A stretch of 64,000 bases of DNA from Gammaproteobacteria bacterium (GTDB lineage: Bacteria; Pseudomonadota; Gammaproteobacteria; HK1): the NCBI GenBank assembly GCA_022824305.1, contig JAJEAD010000097.1, positions 1-64,000 of the forward strand, given 5' to 3'. The notes below the pieces were generated by a model. It had not been told where the DNA came from, did not search any database, and was given only the letters and a program-made list of their open reading frames with translations. Shown piece after piece: positions 1-10,381 of this stretch (its first letter is position 1; each line of letters starts with the position of its first letter). The position numbers were made by a program, and so were the translations under genes.

Positions 1-588
1 CGGCCCTACCAGAAGCCCCATCCCCCGGTCTGGCTGATGTCGAACACTCCGGGGACCTACACCGGCGCCGCTTCGCAGGGGATGAACGTGATCGGCATGT
101 CGAGCACGCCGGGACGGCTCCGCGACTGCTGGACCGCCTACCGGGAGGCCGCTTCCGGAGCCCGGGGACAGGAGGTCGCGCTCGGTGAAGGCGTCGCGAT
201 CTGCGTGATGATCTACGTTGCGGAGACCATGGAGGAAGCCGCCCGCGACGTGCGGCAGGCCGCGAACACTTTCTTCTCGGTGTCGAACGGGCGCCTGTGG
301 GGAGACGACGTTACGGCCAAGCGCGCCTTTCTGGACTCGGGAGAGGAGCTCACCCCCGCCGACCGCGAGGCGGACTGGTTCGAGTTCCTGCTTGCGCACG
401 ACGTCATCTGGATCGGGTCGGCGGATTACGTGGCGGAGAAGATCGCGCACTTCCAGGAAGCGCTGGGGCTCTCCCACATCATGCTGCTCGAGCCCTTTCC
501 CGGGCTGCCCTACGAGAAGATCCTCAGGAGCATGACGCTCTTCGGGGAGCGCGTGATTCCCCGCTTCCGCAACGGCGAGGCCACCTGA
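1..588 (+). CDS. LLM-class flavin-dependent oxidoreductase, C-terminal part (5' truncated by window)
   Basis: The frame is open from base 1, so the gene starts upstream of the window; 195 residues are visible. The first visible residues (RPYQKPHPPVW) are the conserved stretch of bacterial luciferase-like F420/FMN monooxygenases that precedes the beta-strand lining the flavin site. Later the chain has the usual helical region and a C-terminal segment with GSADYVAEKI and LEPFPGLP, typical of the end of the TIM barrel where 'G(T/S)P..V' binds the flavin phosphate. The expected reaction is FMNH2- or F420-dependent oxidation of an unknown organic substrate in the cytoplasm. The internal ATG at 37 is not the true start. 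The gene converges with the hydrolase at 608. Confidence 0.85.
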   Translation, partial: RPYQKPHPPVWLMSNTPGTYTGAASQGMNVIGMSSTPGRLRDCWTAYREAASGARGQEVALGEGVAICVMIYVAETMEEAARDVRQAANTFFSVSNGRLWGDDVTAKRAFLDSGEELTPADREADWFEFLLAHDVIWIGSADYVAEKIAHFQEALGLSHIMLLEPFPGLPYEKILRSMTLFGERVIPRFRNGEAT

Positions 589-607
589 GGGAGGAGGTAC
601 GACGGCG

Positions 608-1381
608 TCAGGCGACCCGGCGCAGAAACTCGAGCAGGGGGCCGGCGACCCGGTCCGAGGCCTCGTTGAGGATGTCGTGCTTGAGCCCGTCGAGGATGAC
701 GAGCTCCGAGCGCTTCAGCTCTCCGGCGATGAAGCGGTTCAGTCGGGGGTTGCAGCCCCCGTCGAACTCCGCCGTGAGCACGAGACAGGGGCACTCGATC
801 TCGTGGAGCCAGGGCCCCATCTCGGTGCTCGCGTAGATGTCGAACACGCTCAGGAACACGTCCACCGGGGTCTCGACGACCTCCTCGAGCCGTCTCTTCA
901 CGACATCGGGCCGTGCGGCGATGAACGCGTCGGTGAACCAGCGATCGACCAGGGTGTCGAGCGTGGCGGCGACCCCATCGTTGCGCAGCGCTCCGAGCAC
1001 CCCGCCAAGCTTGGCGCGGTCGTCCTCGCTGCGCCCGGCCGCGGTGGAGAGCAGCCCGAGGGACAGCATGCGCTCGGGGTGGGCACGAGCGTAGGCGGGG
1101 CCGATCATTCCCCCCAGCGAGTGGCCCGCGACGTGAATGCGCTCGTGACCGAGCCTCTCGCGCAGCGCTTCGAGGTCCTCCACCAGCTCCGCGAGGCAGT
1201 ACGGCGGATCCGGGACCGGGCTCTCGCCGTGGCCGCGCAGATCGAAGCTCACGCAGGTGAACTCTCCCTCGAGGGCCTCGATCAACGGGATCCATTGCTC
1301 CTTGCGCGAGCCGATGCCGTGCACCAGGTAGAGGGGCGGACCCTCTCCCCGCGTGCAAGCGGCGACCTCCACTGCGCTCAT
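608..1381 (-). CDS. alpha/beta-fold hydrolase
   Basis: A 257-residue cytoplasmic hydrolase of the alpha/beta superfamily. Visible features are the oxyanion-hole motif HGIG (21-24), the nucleophile elbow GHSLGG with Ser88, a probable acid Asp207 and the catalytic His235 (GLKHD). The whole chain is one standard domain with a helical cap near 110-170. The start at 1381 is supported by an AGGAGG Shine-Dalgarno about 10 nt upstream. The same frame stays open far upstream, but that extension is antisense to ispH and the RND gene and is ignored. Resemblance to 3-oxoadipate enol-lactonase and haloperoxidase-like esterases is generic, so the substrate is unknown. Confidence 0.88.
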   Translation of the reverse strand: MSAVEVAACTRGEGPPLYLVHGIGSRKEQWIPLIEALEGEFTCVSFDLRGHGESPVPDPPYCLAELVEDLEALRERLGHERIHVAGHSLGGMIGPAYARAHPERMLSLGLLSTAAGRSEDDRAKLGGVLGALRNDGVAATLDTLVDRWFTDAFIAARPDVVKRRLEEVVETPVDVFLSVFDIYASTEMGPWLHEIECPCLVLTAEFDGGCNPRLNRFIAGELKRSELVILDGLKHDILNEASDRVAGPLLEFLRRVA

Positions 1382-1470
1382 CCTCTCGATTCCTCCTGAT
1401 CCCCTCTTGCCGCCGCTTGGCGCGCCGGCCGGATCGCGCGCCGGGAGCCCGCGCCCGTCGGCGCCGGGAG

Positions 1471-2427
1471 TTACGTTGCGCGGCGCTCTTCCCTCTGCAA
1501 CCCGCGGGGCAATCGGAAGGTGACGTTCTCCTCGATCCCGTCGAGGTCGGTCACGGTGACTTCGTAGAGCTCGTCGAGCCGGCCGATCAGGTCCTGCACG
1601 AGGCGTTCCGGCGCCGAGGCGCCGGCGGTTATGCCGACACTTCGAGCCTGCTCGAGCCATTCCGGCTGCAGGGCGTCGGCATCGGGAATCAGGTAGGCGG
1701 CGGTCCCCGCTTCTCCTCCGATTTCGCGCAGCCGCATCGAGTTCGAGCTGTAGTGAGCCCCGATTACCAGGATCACGTCGGAACGGGAGGCGAGCCGGCG
1801 CACCGCCGTCTGCCGGTTCTGCGTTGCGTAGCAGATGTCCTTCACGTCGGGCCCGCGAATCTCCGGAAAGCGCGCCTTGAGGGCGGCGATGATGTCGCGG
1901 GTGTCGTCGACGCTGAGGGTGGTCTGGGTGACGTAGGAGAGCTTCGTCGAATCGACGGGCCGCAGCGCGGTGACGTCGGCCACGCTCGACACCAGGTGCA
2001 CCTTGCCCGGCACCTGCCCCATCGTTCCCACCACTTCCGGGTGGTCGGCGTGGCCGATGAGCACGACCTCGTGACCCCGCCGCGCATAGCGCTTCGCTTC
2101 GTGGTGCACCTTGCTGACCAGCGGACAGGTGGCGTCGATGACCTCGAGGCTCCGGTCGCCGGCATCCTGCTCGACCTTTCTGGAGACCCCGTGGGCGCTG
2201 AACACGGTGATGGCGCCCGGCGGGATCTCCTCGACCTCCTCGACGAAGCGGGCGCCCTTCGCGCGCAGGTCGGCTACCACGTGCTTGTTGTGGACGATTT
2301 CGTGCCGCACGTAGACTGGCGCTCCGTAGATCTCGAGGGCGCGTTCGACGATGTCGATGGCGCGCACGACGCCCGCGCAGAAGCCTCTCGGCTGCGCGAG
2401 GATGACCTCCAGGGAGCGTTTTGCCAA
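1471..2427 (-). CDS. ispH: 4-hydroxy-3-methylbut-2-enyl diphosphate reductase (IspH/LytB)
   Basis: Last enzyme of the MEP isoprenoid pathway. It reduces HMBPP to IPP and DMAPP with a [4Fe-4S] cluster in the cytoplasm. The 318-residue length is normal. The three cluster ligands are visible as Cys17 (GFCAG), Cys101 (ATCPLV) and Cys199 ([10 protein letters not shown]), and the substrate-binding motifs [13 protein letters not shown] and SSNS are all present. The gene looks intact. It is separated by about 90 nt from the hydrolase downstream on the same strand and is divergent from the RND exporter. Its presence shows that isoprenoids are made by the MEP route. Confidence 0.97.
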   Translation of the reverse strand: MAKRSLEVILAQPRGFCAGVVRAIDIVERALEIYGAPVYVRHEIVHNKHVVADLRAKGARFVEEVEEIPPGAITVFSAHGVSRKVEQDAGDRSLEVIDATCPLVSKVHHEAKRYARRGHEVVLIGHADHPEVVGTMGQVPGKVHLVSSVADVTALRPVDSTKLSYVTQTTLSVDDTRDIIAALKARFPEIRGPDVKDICYATQNRQTAVRRLASRSDVILVIGAHYSSNSMRLREIGGEAGTAAYLIPDADALQPEWLEQARSVGITAGASAPERLVQDLIGRLDELYEVTVTDLDGIEENVTFRLPRGLQREERRAT

Positions 2428-2578
2428 TGGGATCTCCCGATCCGACGCCGTTTCCTACTATGCAGCACTTTCCGTCCCGAATCACGGGATTTCCGCGGAG
2501 GGGGACGATGAAGGCCGGCGAGGGTGAAAAGGAGCGCCTGGCCGGGCGGCCGGCACCGGGCCGCACGCTACCGCGGCG

Positions 2579-4858
2579 GTGAACGCTTACGCCCGCGTCC
2601 TTCTGCGCTTTCGGTGGCCGGTGGCCGCGCTCGCCACGCTCTTCACGCTGGCGATGGCGTCGGGCGCACGCTTCATCGGGGTCACGAACGACTACCGCAG
2701 CTTCTTCGACGAGGACAATCCGCAGCTCGTCGCCCTGCACGCCCTGGAGGAAACCTACGCCGCATCCAAGATGGCGCTGATCGCCATCGCTCCGAAGGGC
2801 GGCTCGGTGTTCACCCGCGAGACGCTCGGCGTGATCGAGGAGTTGACGGAGCGCGCGTGGCGCACCCCCTGGTCCGTACGGGTGGATTCGCTCACCAACT
2901 ATCCCCACAGTGAAGCCTTCGGGGACGACCTGAGCGTCGCAGCGCTCGTCGATGACGCCGCGTCGCTCGACGATGCCGGGCTCGCGGGGATCGAGGAGGT
3001 CGCGCTCTCCTCCCCCGACATCGCCGGGCGCCTGGTCTCCGGGGACGGGCGAGTGGGCGGACTGCTGGTGAGCTTCAACCCGCCCGAGAACGCCGATGCC
3101 GCGATCGCCGAGATCAATTCCCACCTCCACTCGCTCCTGGACGAAGCCCGCGCGCATCACCCGGACCACGACTACTACGTGACCGGCGGCGTCGTGCTGA
3201 GCCGGACTTTCGCCGAGGCCACGCGGGACGAGCTGGTGACTCTCGCCCCCATCGCCTTCGTGCTCGTGGTGGTCTCGGCGGCGCTGCTCCTGCGTTCGAT
3301 CAGCGCAACCGTGGCGCTCATCGTGGTGATCCTCTTCGTCGTCGGCACCACCCTGGGCTTCGCGGGCTGGCGGGGCACGGTCTTCAACCCCGGCAGCTCG
3401 GGAGTGCTGATCGTGGTGATGACGATCTCCCTCGCACACTGCGTCCATGTCGTCACGGGCGCTCTCGCGGGCATGCGCCGGCACGGCCTGGGCCGGCACG
3501 ACGCCGTCGCGGAGTCGCTGCGCAGCAACGCCTGGCCGATCTTTCTCGCTTCCGCAACCACCGCGATCGCCTTCCTGAGTCTGATCGCGGCGGACTCGCC
3601 CCCCTTTCGAACCCTCGGGGTGCTCGTGGCCTTCGGCGTGCTCTGCGCGTTCGTCTACTCCATGACGCTTCTGCCCGCACTGCTGTCGATCCTCCGGGTT
3701 CGCGCGCCACCGCTGCGGACGAGCGCATTCGATCTCTTCGATCGCTTCGGCGCCTTCGTCGTCAGGCGCCGAAGCGTCCTGCTGGTGTCCGTGGGCATCG
3801 GCGCCTTCGTCCTTGCCACCGGCATTCCGCGCATGGACCTGAGCGACAACTGGACGACCTACTTCGACGAGCGCTACCGGTTCCGCCGCGACACGGACTT
3901 CGTGACCCGGAACCTGAGCGGCATGGAGGCGCTGGAGTACTCGCTCGAATCGGGCCGCGAGGGGGGAATCACGGACCCCGACTACCTGCGCCGGGTCGAC
4001 GCCTTCGCCGAGTGGTTCCGGGCTCAGCCCGAGGCTACTCACGTGCACGCCTTTTCGGACACCATGAAGCGCCTCAACCGGAACTTGCACGGCGACGATC
4101 CCGCCTTCCATCGACTGCCGGACGACCCGGAGCTCGCGGCGCAGTACCTCCTGCTCTACGAGCTGTCCCTTCCCTTCGGGACCGACCTCAACAACCGCAT
4201 CGACATCGCCCGGTCCGCCACCCGCATGAGCGTCGTGATGCGGAGCCTCACGTCCCGGGAGCAACGCGCGCTCGACGCGCGCGCGCAGGAGTGGCTGCGC
4301 CGAAACGCCCCCGGTCTCGCCGGCGAGGCTTCGGGCATGACCACCGTGTTCGCGCACCTCTCGGAACGCAACATCGAGTCGATGCTGCGCGGGACGATCG
4401 TGGCCATGGCCCTCATCTCGATGATCCTGGTCGGGGTCTTCCGGGACCTGCGCCTCGGGCTCGTGAGCCTGGTGCCCAACTTCCTCCCCGCGGTCATGAG
4501 CTTCGGCCTGTGGGGCTACATGATCGGCCGGATCGGTCTCGCCGCCTCGGTGGTCGCCGCGATGACCTTCGGCATCATCGTGGACGACACGATCCACTTC
4601 CTCTGCCGGTACCGAAGGGCCCGCCTCGAAGGCCGGCCGCCCGCCGCCGCGGTGCAGTACACGTTTCGAAGCGTGGGCAGTGCGCTGTGGACCACCACCA
4701 TCGTCCTGGCGCTCGGCTTCCTGGTGTTCGCCTCCTCGGGCTTCGAGCTGAGCTGGGCGCTCGGGCTGCTGGTCACGATCACCCTCGTCTTCGCGATACT
4801 CACCGACTTCCTGCTTCTCCCCCCTCTGCTCATGGCCATCGACCGGAAGCAACGCTGA
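2579..4858 (+). CDS. RND/MMPL-family transporter
   Basis: A 759-residue inner-membrane protein with two tandem halves, each made of one N-terminal transmembrane helix, a periplasmic domain (about 35-210 and 420-610) and five more helices (about 215-375 and 610-755). This is the 12-helix plan of the MMPL/RND superfamily, shorter than AcrB-type pumps and like the hopanoid and lipid exporter branch (HpnN, MmpL). The start is a GTG at 2579. The motif GIIVDDTIHF near 665 is the intramembrane charged motif common to this family. The cargo is unknown; lipid or hydrophobic compound export is an inference. No membrane-fusion partner or outer-membrane channel is adjacent. Confidence 0.85.
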   Translation: MNAYARVLLRFRWPVAALATLFTLAMASGARFIGVTNDYRSFFDEDNPQLVALHALEETYAASKMALIAIAPKGGSVFTRETLGVIEELTERAWRTPWSVRVDSLTNYPHSEAFGDDLSVAALVDDAASLDDAGLAGIEEVALSSPDIAGRLVSGDGRVGGLLVSFNPPENADAAIAEINSHLHSLLDEARAHHPDHDYYVTGGVVLSRTFAEATRDELVTLAPIAFVLVVVSAALLLRSISATVALIVVILFVVGTTLGFAGWRGTVFNPGSSGVLIVVMTISLAHCVHVVTGALAGMRRHGLGRHDAVAESLRSNAWPIFLASATTAIAFLSLIAADSPPFRTLGVLVAFGVLCAFVYSMTLLPALLSILRVRAPPLRTSAFDLFDRFGAFVVRRRSVLLVSVGIGAFVLATGIPRMDLSDNWTTYFDERYRFRRDTDFVTRNLSGMEALEYSLESGREGGITDPDYLRRVDAFAEWFRAQPEATHVHAFSDTMKRLNRNLHGDDPAFHRLPDDPELAAQYLLLYELSLPFGTDLNNRIDIARSATRMSVVMRSLTSREQRALDARAQEWLRRNAPGLAGEASGMTTVFAHLSERNIESMLRGTIVAMALISMILVGVFRDLRLGLVSLVPNFLPAVMSFGLWGYMIGRIGLAASVVAAMTFGIIVDDTIHFLCRYRRARLEGRPPAAAVQYTFRSVGSALWTTTIVLALGFLVFASSGFELSWALGLLVTITLVFAILTDFLLLPPLLMAIDRKQR

Positions 4859-5002
4859 GCGCCGCGCGGACGCGTTCCGCCACTCGGGGAATCCGAGGGG
4901 GTCGCGGTCTTGATACATTGACCGGACTTACCCGGCGAATCTGTCGGCTTCATGGATTTTCGGTAACGAGATGACCTCGCGTCAGGTAGCGGGAGGCTCC
5001 TG

Positions 5003-8000
5003 GTGACGCCGCTCCCCGAATCCGGCCAGGAAGGCAACGAAGCGCCGGCGAGCGAAGCCTCGTCGGAGGAGTCCCGGACCATGAAGGACCGCGACGTCTT
5101 CGCCCCCCGCTGTCTCTCGCTGGACCTCGAGGTCGGAAGGGAGGACCGTCGAATCCATGCCTTCGCCGCGCTTCGCCCGGACAGCGGAGACCGCCTCGTC
5201 TTTCGCGGCGGCAACCTGCGGCGGAAGTACGGGAAGCTGGACGCACTCGCCGAGGGCGCCGCCTTCGTCCTCGGCCACAACCTGATCGTCTTCGATCTGC
5301 CGCACCTGGCGGCGGCGAATCCGGATCTCCGGCTGTTGAAGCTTCCGGCGGTGGACACCCTGTGGCTCAACCCTCTCGCCTTTCCCCGCAATCCCTATCA
5401 CCACCTCGTCAAGCACTACCAGGACGGGCGGCTCACGCGCGGCAGGCTGAACGACCCCGAGCTCGATGCCCGCCTCACGCTGGACCTGTTCCGCGACCAG
5501 TGCCTCGCGCTCCGGGAGACCCCGGCGGAGCTCCTGCTCGCCTGGCACTGGCTGACCTCGACGACCGCCGAGGGATCGGGATTCGGCCGCTTCTTCGCGG
5601 CGCTCCGGCGCGCGCGCCGCCCCACGGACGAGGAGGCCCGGGTCGCGATCGAGGGCCGCCTGGAAGGCCGCGCCTGCCTCGTCCACGCCCGCGAAGCCGT
5701 GTCGAACGCGGCCGGTGCCGGCTGGGCGCTCGCCTACGCCCTGGCCTGGCTCTCGGTTTCGGGGGGCAACTCGGTCATGCCGCCCTGGGTGCGGCACCAG
5801 GTCCCCGAAGCGGGGAGGCTGGTCCGGCGCCTGCGGGACACCGCCTGCAACGATGCCTCCTGCCGCTGGTGCCGGGACCGGCACGACGCCGGCAGGGAGC
5901 TTGCCCGCTGGTTCGGCTACTCGGGATTCCGCCCGGAGCCCGCCTGCGACGACGGGCGTCCCATGCAGCGGGCCATCGTGGAGGCGGCGATGGCCGGCGA
6001 GCACGTCCTCGGAATCCTGCCCACCGGCACCGGCAAGTCTCTCTGCTACCAGATTCCGGCGCTTTCCCGCTACGACAAGACGGGCGCCCTGACGGTGGTG
6101 ATCTCGCCCCTTGTCGCGCTCATGGCGGACCAGGTGGCGGGGCTGGAGGCGCGGGGCATCGGCTCCTGCGTCGCCATCAACGGACTGCTCTCCCTGCCCG
6201 AGCGCACCGACGCGCTCGACCGGGTGCGGCTCGGGGATGCCGCGATGCTCCTGATATCGCCCGAGCAGCTCCGCAACCGCGGCCTTCGCCGGGTGCTCGA
6301 CCAGCGCGAGATCGGGGCCTGGGTGCTGGACGAGGCCCACTGCCTCTCGAAGTGGGGTCACGACTTCCGGCCTGACTACCGCTACGTGGGACGCTTCATT
6401 CGCGAGAGGTCCGCGCCGGATCCGGTTCCGCCGGTGCTCTGCCTGACCGCGACCGCAAAGCCCGACGTGGTGGCGGACATCGTGTCCCACTTTCGGGACG
6501 AGCTCGGGACCGGGCTCCGGGTCTTCGACGGCGGGGCCCAGCGCTCCAACCTCGAGTTCACGGTGGTCCCGACGAGCGGCGGAACGAAGCTCGACCACAT
6601 CCACCAGATCCTGACGGCGGATCTTCCGCCCGGCGTGCCCGGGGGCGCCATCGTGTACTGCGCGACCCGGAGGCAGAGCGAAGAGGTGGCGGAGTTCCTG
6701 CAGGCCAAGGAGGTGGAGGCGGACTTCTTCCACTCGAAGCTGCCGCCGGAGACCAAGAAGGAGGTGCAGCGCCGCTTCATCGGGGGCGAGCTGCGCGTGA
6801 TCGCCGCCACCAACGCCTTCGGGATGGGCATCGACAAGCCCGACGTGCGCCTGGTGATCCACGCCGACATCCCCGGGTCGCTCGAGAACTACCTGCAGGA
6901 GGCGGGACGCGCCGGGCGGGACCGGCAGGCCGCGCGCTGCGTGCTCCTCTACACGCCGGAGGACGTCGAGCGCCAGTTCGGCATGTCCGCGCGCTCCCGG
7001 CTCACTCGCCGCGAGATTCACGGAGTATTGAGAGCGCTCCGCAACCTCGATCGCAAGAAACGCCTGGACGGGGAAGTCGTGGCTACCGCCGGAGAGATTC
7101 TCGGCGAGGATGACGAAAAGGTCTTCGAGCGCGACTCCGCCACCGACGACACGCGCGTGCGCACCGCGATCGCCTGGCTGGAGGAGGCGGTGCTGCTGAC
7201 CCGGGAGGAGAACCGGGTGCAGGTCTTTCCTTCGTCACTCCGGGTGGGCTCGGTAGAGGAGGCGGAGGAGCGGCTGAGCAGGCAGCGTGTCGCGGACGAC
7301 TACCGGCGTCGCCTGCTGACGATCGCCACCACCCTGATCGACGCGGACCCGGACGAGGGGATATCCACCGACGAGCTCATGGGGGTTTCGGGTCTGAGCG
7401 CCGAAGGCGTGCGCGGGGCACTCCACGACCTGGAGCGCCTCGGCATCGCCAGCAACGATACCGCGCTCACCGCCTTCGTCCACACGGGCGTCAAACGCAG
7501 CTCCCCGCGACGCTTCGAGGAGGCGGAGATCCTCGAGAAGGCGCTGATCGCGCACCTGCGCGAGGCGGCGCCCGATCTCGGCCGGGGCGACACGTCGCTG
7601 CTGCACCTGCGCGTCGTCTCCCAGGCTCTGCGGGACGAGGGGGTGCCCGATCCGCTGCCCGAGCGGCTGTGGCGCATCCTGCGCAGCATCGGCGGTGACG
7701 GCCGGGGGGAGGGAGGCGGCGCCGGAAGCCTGGGACTTCGCAAGCGGGACGCGGAGACGGTGCAGGTGACCCTGCAGCGGGAGTGGGCGGCGCTGGAGGA
7801 GACCGCCGAGATTCGGCGCGAAGGGGCGCGGCTCCTGCTCGATCACCTGCTCTCCTGCCTGCCTCCGGGGGTCCGGGGCACGGACCTCCTGGCGGAGACC
7901 ACGCTCGGCAAGCTGCTGCAAGCTCTTACCTCCGATCTGCTGCTGAAGAGCCGGGTGAAGAAGCCCGAGCGCCTGCTGGACCGCGCCCTGCTGTGGCTGC

Positions 8001-10264
8001 ACGAGCAGGAAGTGATCCGCCTCCACAAGGGGCTGGCGGTGTTCCGTCCCGCGATGACCATCCGCCTCGAGGAGGAGCTGCCTCGACGCGGTTTCGCCAG
8101 CGCCGACTTCGAGCCGCTCCGGCTCCACTACCGGGGACAGGTGCTGCAGATCCACGTGATGGTGGAGTACGCGCGGCGGGGCCTCGAGGCGATGGCCGAC
8201 GCGCTGCACCTCGCGATGGACTACTTCAGTTTCGAGCAGAAGGACTTCCTGCGTCGCTGGCTGGGGGGAAGGGAGCGGGAGATAGCGCGCGAGACCACTC
8301 CGGAATCATGGCGCGCCATCGTGGAGAGCCTGAAGAACCCGGCGCAGCAGCGCATCGTCGCGGACGACCGGGAGCAGACGAACGTGCTGGTGCTCGCGGG
8401 TCCCGGCTCCGGCAAGACCCGGGTGCTGGTGCACCGTATCGCCTACCTGGTCCGGGTGAGGCGCGAGCATCCCCGGGGCATCCTGGCGCTCGCCTACAAC
8501 CGGCATGCGGCGGTGGAGATCCGGCGCCGCCTCGCGGAGCTGATCGGCGACGATTCCCGGGGAGTGACCGTGCTCACCTGCCACGCCCTTGCCATGCGGC
8601 TCGTCGGCGCCAGCTTCACCGGGAGAACGGAGGGAGCGGACGACGGCGTCTTCCGGCAGGTCCTGCGCGATGCGACCGCCCTGCTGCGCGGGGAGGGTCT
8701 GCCGCCGGAGGATGCCGACGAGCGTCGGGAGCGGCTCCTGGCCGGGTTCCGCTGGATCCTCGTCGACGAGTACCAGGACGTCGATGCGGAACAGTACGCG
8801 CTGATCTCTGCTCTGGCCGGACGCACCCTCGACGACGAGGAGCGCAAGCTCACCCTCTTCGCGGTGGGCGACGACGACCAGAACATCTATGCCTTTGCCG
8901 GCGCTTCGGTCGAGTTCATCCGCCGTTTCGAGAAGGATTACGGACCCAGGCCCGCCTACCTCACCGCCAACTACCGTTCCACCGGGCACATCATCGACGC
9001 GGCGAACGCGATCATCGAGCCGGCGCGCAATCGCATGAAGGCCGGGCATCCCATCCGCATCGACCGGGCACGGGCCAAGGATCCGCCCGGGGGAGTCTGG
9101 CGTGAGCGGGATACGGTGGGCCGGGGCCGGGTGCAGATCCTGCCCGTGGCGCCCGACGCGATCGCGCAGGCGCGGGCCGGGATGCTGGAGCTGATGCGTC
9201 TCGCCGAGCGATCACCACGCTGGGACTGGTCGACCTGCGCGGTAATCGCCCGAGAGTGGAAGTATCTCGACCCGGCGCGTGCATTCTGTGAAGTCCACGA
9301 CATCCCGGTGCAGATGGGGAACGAAGAGATTCCGGGCTTCTGGCGCCTGCGTGAAGTCCGGGAGCTGGTCGCGTGGCTGCGCGGGCGCGCGAGCGGACTG
9401 GTGAGCGGCGCGGAGCTCCGCGCCCGGGTGGACGCGCATTCGCCCGGTCCGTGGATCGATCTGCTGCGCGAGGCGCTGGACGAGCACGATCTCGAGACTG
9501 GCGGCGGCGCGGAAGTGCCGGTAGCGCACCTCCTCGAGTGGCTCGCCGAATGGGGCAGGGAGGCGCGCCGCCGCCAGCACGGGCTCATGCTGTTGACGGC
9601 GCACCGGGCCAAGGGACTGGAGTTCGACCACGTCGCGGTGCTCGACGGAGGCTGGGAGCGCATCGGCGGCGGCGAGGATCCGGACGCAACGCGGCGCCTC
9701 TACTACGTGGCGATGACGCGCGCCCGGCAGACGCTATCGCTCACGCGATTCGAGGAGGCGCGGCCGGGGACGGGCGCGGCGGGGAAGCGCTTCGTGCAGG
9801 AACCCGGCCCTCCCGCTTACTCGCAACGCCGGCACCCGCTGCCCGACACGCTGGCGGAGCACGAGGCCATGCTGCGCCGTCCGCCCATGGACCCGGATTC
9901 CCCGATGCCGGGCCTCGCGCGCCGCTATCGCCGTCCCGGCCTGCACGAGATCAACCTGGGGTTCGCAGGGCGCCGTTGGGCGGGTCACGCGGTGCACCGT
10001 GCGATCGCCGCTCTCGGACCCGGTGACGCGCTGGGCACCCGAGTCATTGACGGCGGGCGCTTCGAGCTGCTGGACGCGAAGGGCACGGTGGTGGGGCGTC
10101 TCGCCCGGCGCTTCGAAGCGCCGGGCGGGGCCCGCTGCTCCTCCGCCTCGGTACGCGCCGTGGTGGCCTGGAGCCGTGACGAGTCCGATCCTCGGCACCA
10201 GGAGGGCCTGCGGTGCGACTCCTGGGAAGTGGTGGTGCCGGAGCTCGTGTTCGAGCCGGCGTGA
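5003..10264 (+). CDS. Giant DEDD exonuclease-like / RecQ helicase / UvrD helicase fusion
   Basis: A 1753-residue DNA-processing protein. Residues ~33-180 look like a DEDD 3'-5' exonuclease: DLE near 36, LGHNLIVFDLP and NDPELDAR match Exo I-III spacing. A Cys-rich patch (CNDASCRWC) precedes the RecQ-type SF2 helicase, with Walker A PTGTGKS near 338-344, DEAH near 443 and the second RecA domain (ATNAFGMGIDKPD, EAGRAGRDR) at ~550-660. A mixed helical region follows. An SF1 UvrD/Rep helicase then begins at AGPGSGKT (~1134-1141), with VDEYQDVD near 1253 and LTAHRAKGLEFDH plus YYVAMTRAR near 1530-1570. The GTG at 5003 has a GGGAGG site; the ATG at 5081 (GGAGGA upstream) is an alternative. A role in repair, recombination or defence is plausible but not shown. 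Confidence 0.88.
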   Translation: MTPLPESGQEGNEAPASEASSEESRTMKDRDVFAPRCLSLDLEVGREDRRIHAFAALRPDSGDRLVFRGGNLRRKYGKLDALAEGAAFVLGHNLIVFDLPHLAAANPDLRLLKLPAVDTLWLNPLAFPRNPYHHLVKHYQDGRLTRGRLNDPELDARLTLDLFRDQCLALRETPAELLLAWHWLTSTTAEGSGFGRFFAALRRARRPTDEEARVAIEGRLEGRACLVHAREAVSNAAGAGWALAYALAWLSVSGGNSVMPPWVRHQVPEAGRLVRRLRDTACNDASCRWCRDRHDAGRELARWFGYSGFRPEPACDDGRPMQRAIVEAAMAGEHVLGILPTGTGKSLCYQIPALSRYDKTGALTVVISPLVALMADQVAGLEARGIGSCVAINGLLSLPERTDALDRVRLGDAAMLLISPEQLRNRGLRRVLDQREIGAWVLDEAHCLSKWGHDFRPDYRYVGRFIRERSAPDPVPPVLCLTATAKPDVVADIVSHFRDELGTGLRVFDGGAQRSNLEFTVVPTSGGTKLDHIHQILTADLPPGVPGGAIVYCATRRQSEEVAEFLQAKEVEADFFHSKLPPETKKEVQRRFIGGELRVIAATNAFGMGIDKPDVRLVIHADIPGSLENYLQEAGRAGRDRQAARCVLLYTPEDVERQFGMSARSRLTRREIHGVLRALRNLDRKKRLDGEVVATAGEILGEDDEKVFERDSATDDTRVRTAIAWLEEAVLLTREENRVQVFPSSLRVGSVEEAEERLSRQRVADDYRRRLLTIATTLIDADPDEGISTDELMGVSGLSAEGVRGALHDLERLGIASNDTALTAFVHTGVKRSSPRRFEEAEILEKALIAHLREAAPDLGRGDTSLLHLRVVSQALRDEGVPDPLPERLWRILRSIGGDGRGEGGGAGSLGLRKRDAETVQVTLQREWAALEETAEIRREGARLLLDHLLSCLPPGVRGTDLLAETTLGKLLQALTSDLLLKSRVKKPERLLDRALLWLHEQEVIRLHKGLAVFRPAMTIRLEEELPRRGFASADFEPLRLHYRGQVLQIHVMVEYARRGLEAMADALHLAMDYFSFEQKDFLRRWLGGREREIARETTPESWRAIVESLKNPAQQRIVADDREQTNVLVLAGPGSGKTRVLVHRIAYLVRVRREHPRGILALAYNRHAAVEIRRRLAELIGDDSRGVTVLTCHALAMRLVGASFTGRTEGADDGVFRQVLRDATALLRGEGLPPEDADERRERLLAGFRWILVDEYQDVDAEQYALISALAGRTLDDEERKLTLFAVGDDDQNIYAFAGASVEFIRRFEKDYGPRPAYLTANYRSTGHIIDAANAIIEPARNRMKAGHPIRIDRARAKDPPGGVWRERDTVGRGRVQILPVAPDAIAQARAGMLELMRLAERSPRWDWSTCAVIAREWKYLDPARAFCEVHDIPVQMGNEEIPGFWRLREVRELVAWLRGRASGLVSGAELRARVDAHSPGPWIDLLREALDEHDLETGGGAEVPVAHLLEWLAEWGREARRRQHGLMLLTAHRAKGLEFDHVAVLDGGWERIGGGEDPDATRRLYYVAMTRARQTLSLTRFEEARPGTGAAGKRFVQEPGPPAYSQRRHPLPDTLAEHEAMLRRPPMDPDSPMPGLARRYRRPGLHEINLGFAGRRWAGHAVHRAIAALGPGDALGTRVIDGGRFELLDAKGTVVGRLARRFEAPGGARCSSASVRAVVAWSRDESDPRHQEGLRCDSWEVVVPELVFEPA

Positions 10265-10381
10265 CGGCCATCCCGAGTCGGCGAGTTCCACAGGCGTCGG
10301 CCCGCTCGGGCCAGCCCCGAATGCACGTAGCACCCGGTCCCGTCTCGACCCGGGGAATCCTCCCTTCCGGCCGCGACCGGA

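Noticed and set aside
608..4918. 1436-codon leftward open frame running across ispH and the RND gene
   Set aside because: Only its C-terminal 257 codons (start 1381) have a protein family. The rest is antisense to two well-supported genes and owes its openness to high GC.
4982..7021. 679-codon leftward frame opposite the giant helicase
   Set aside because: Composition is Arg/Ala/Gly/Val-rich without motifs, and the rightward RecQ motifs are unmistakable.
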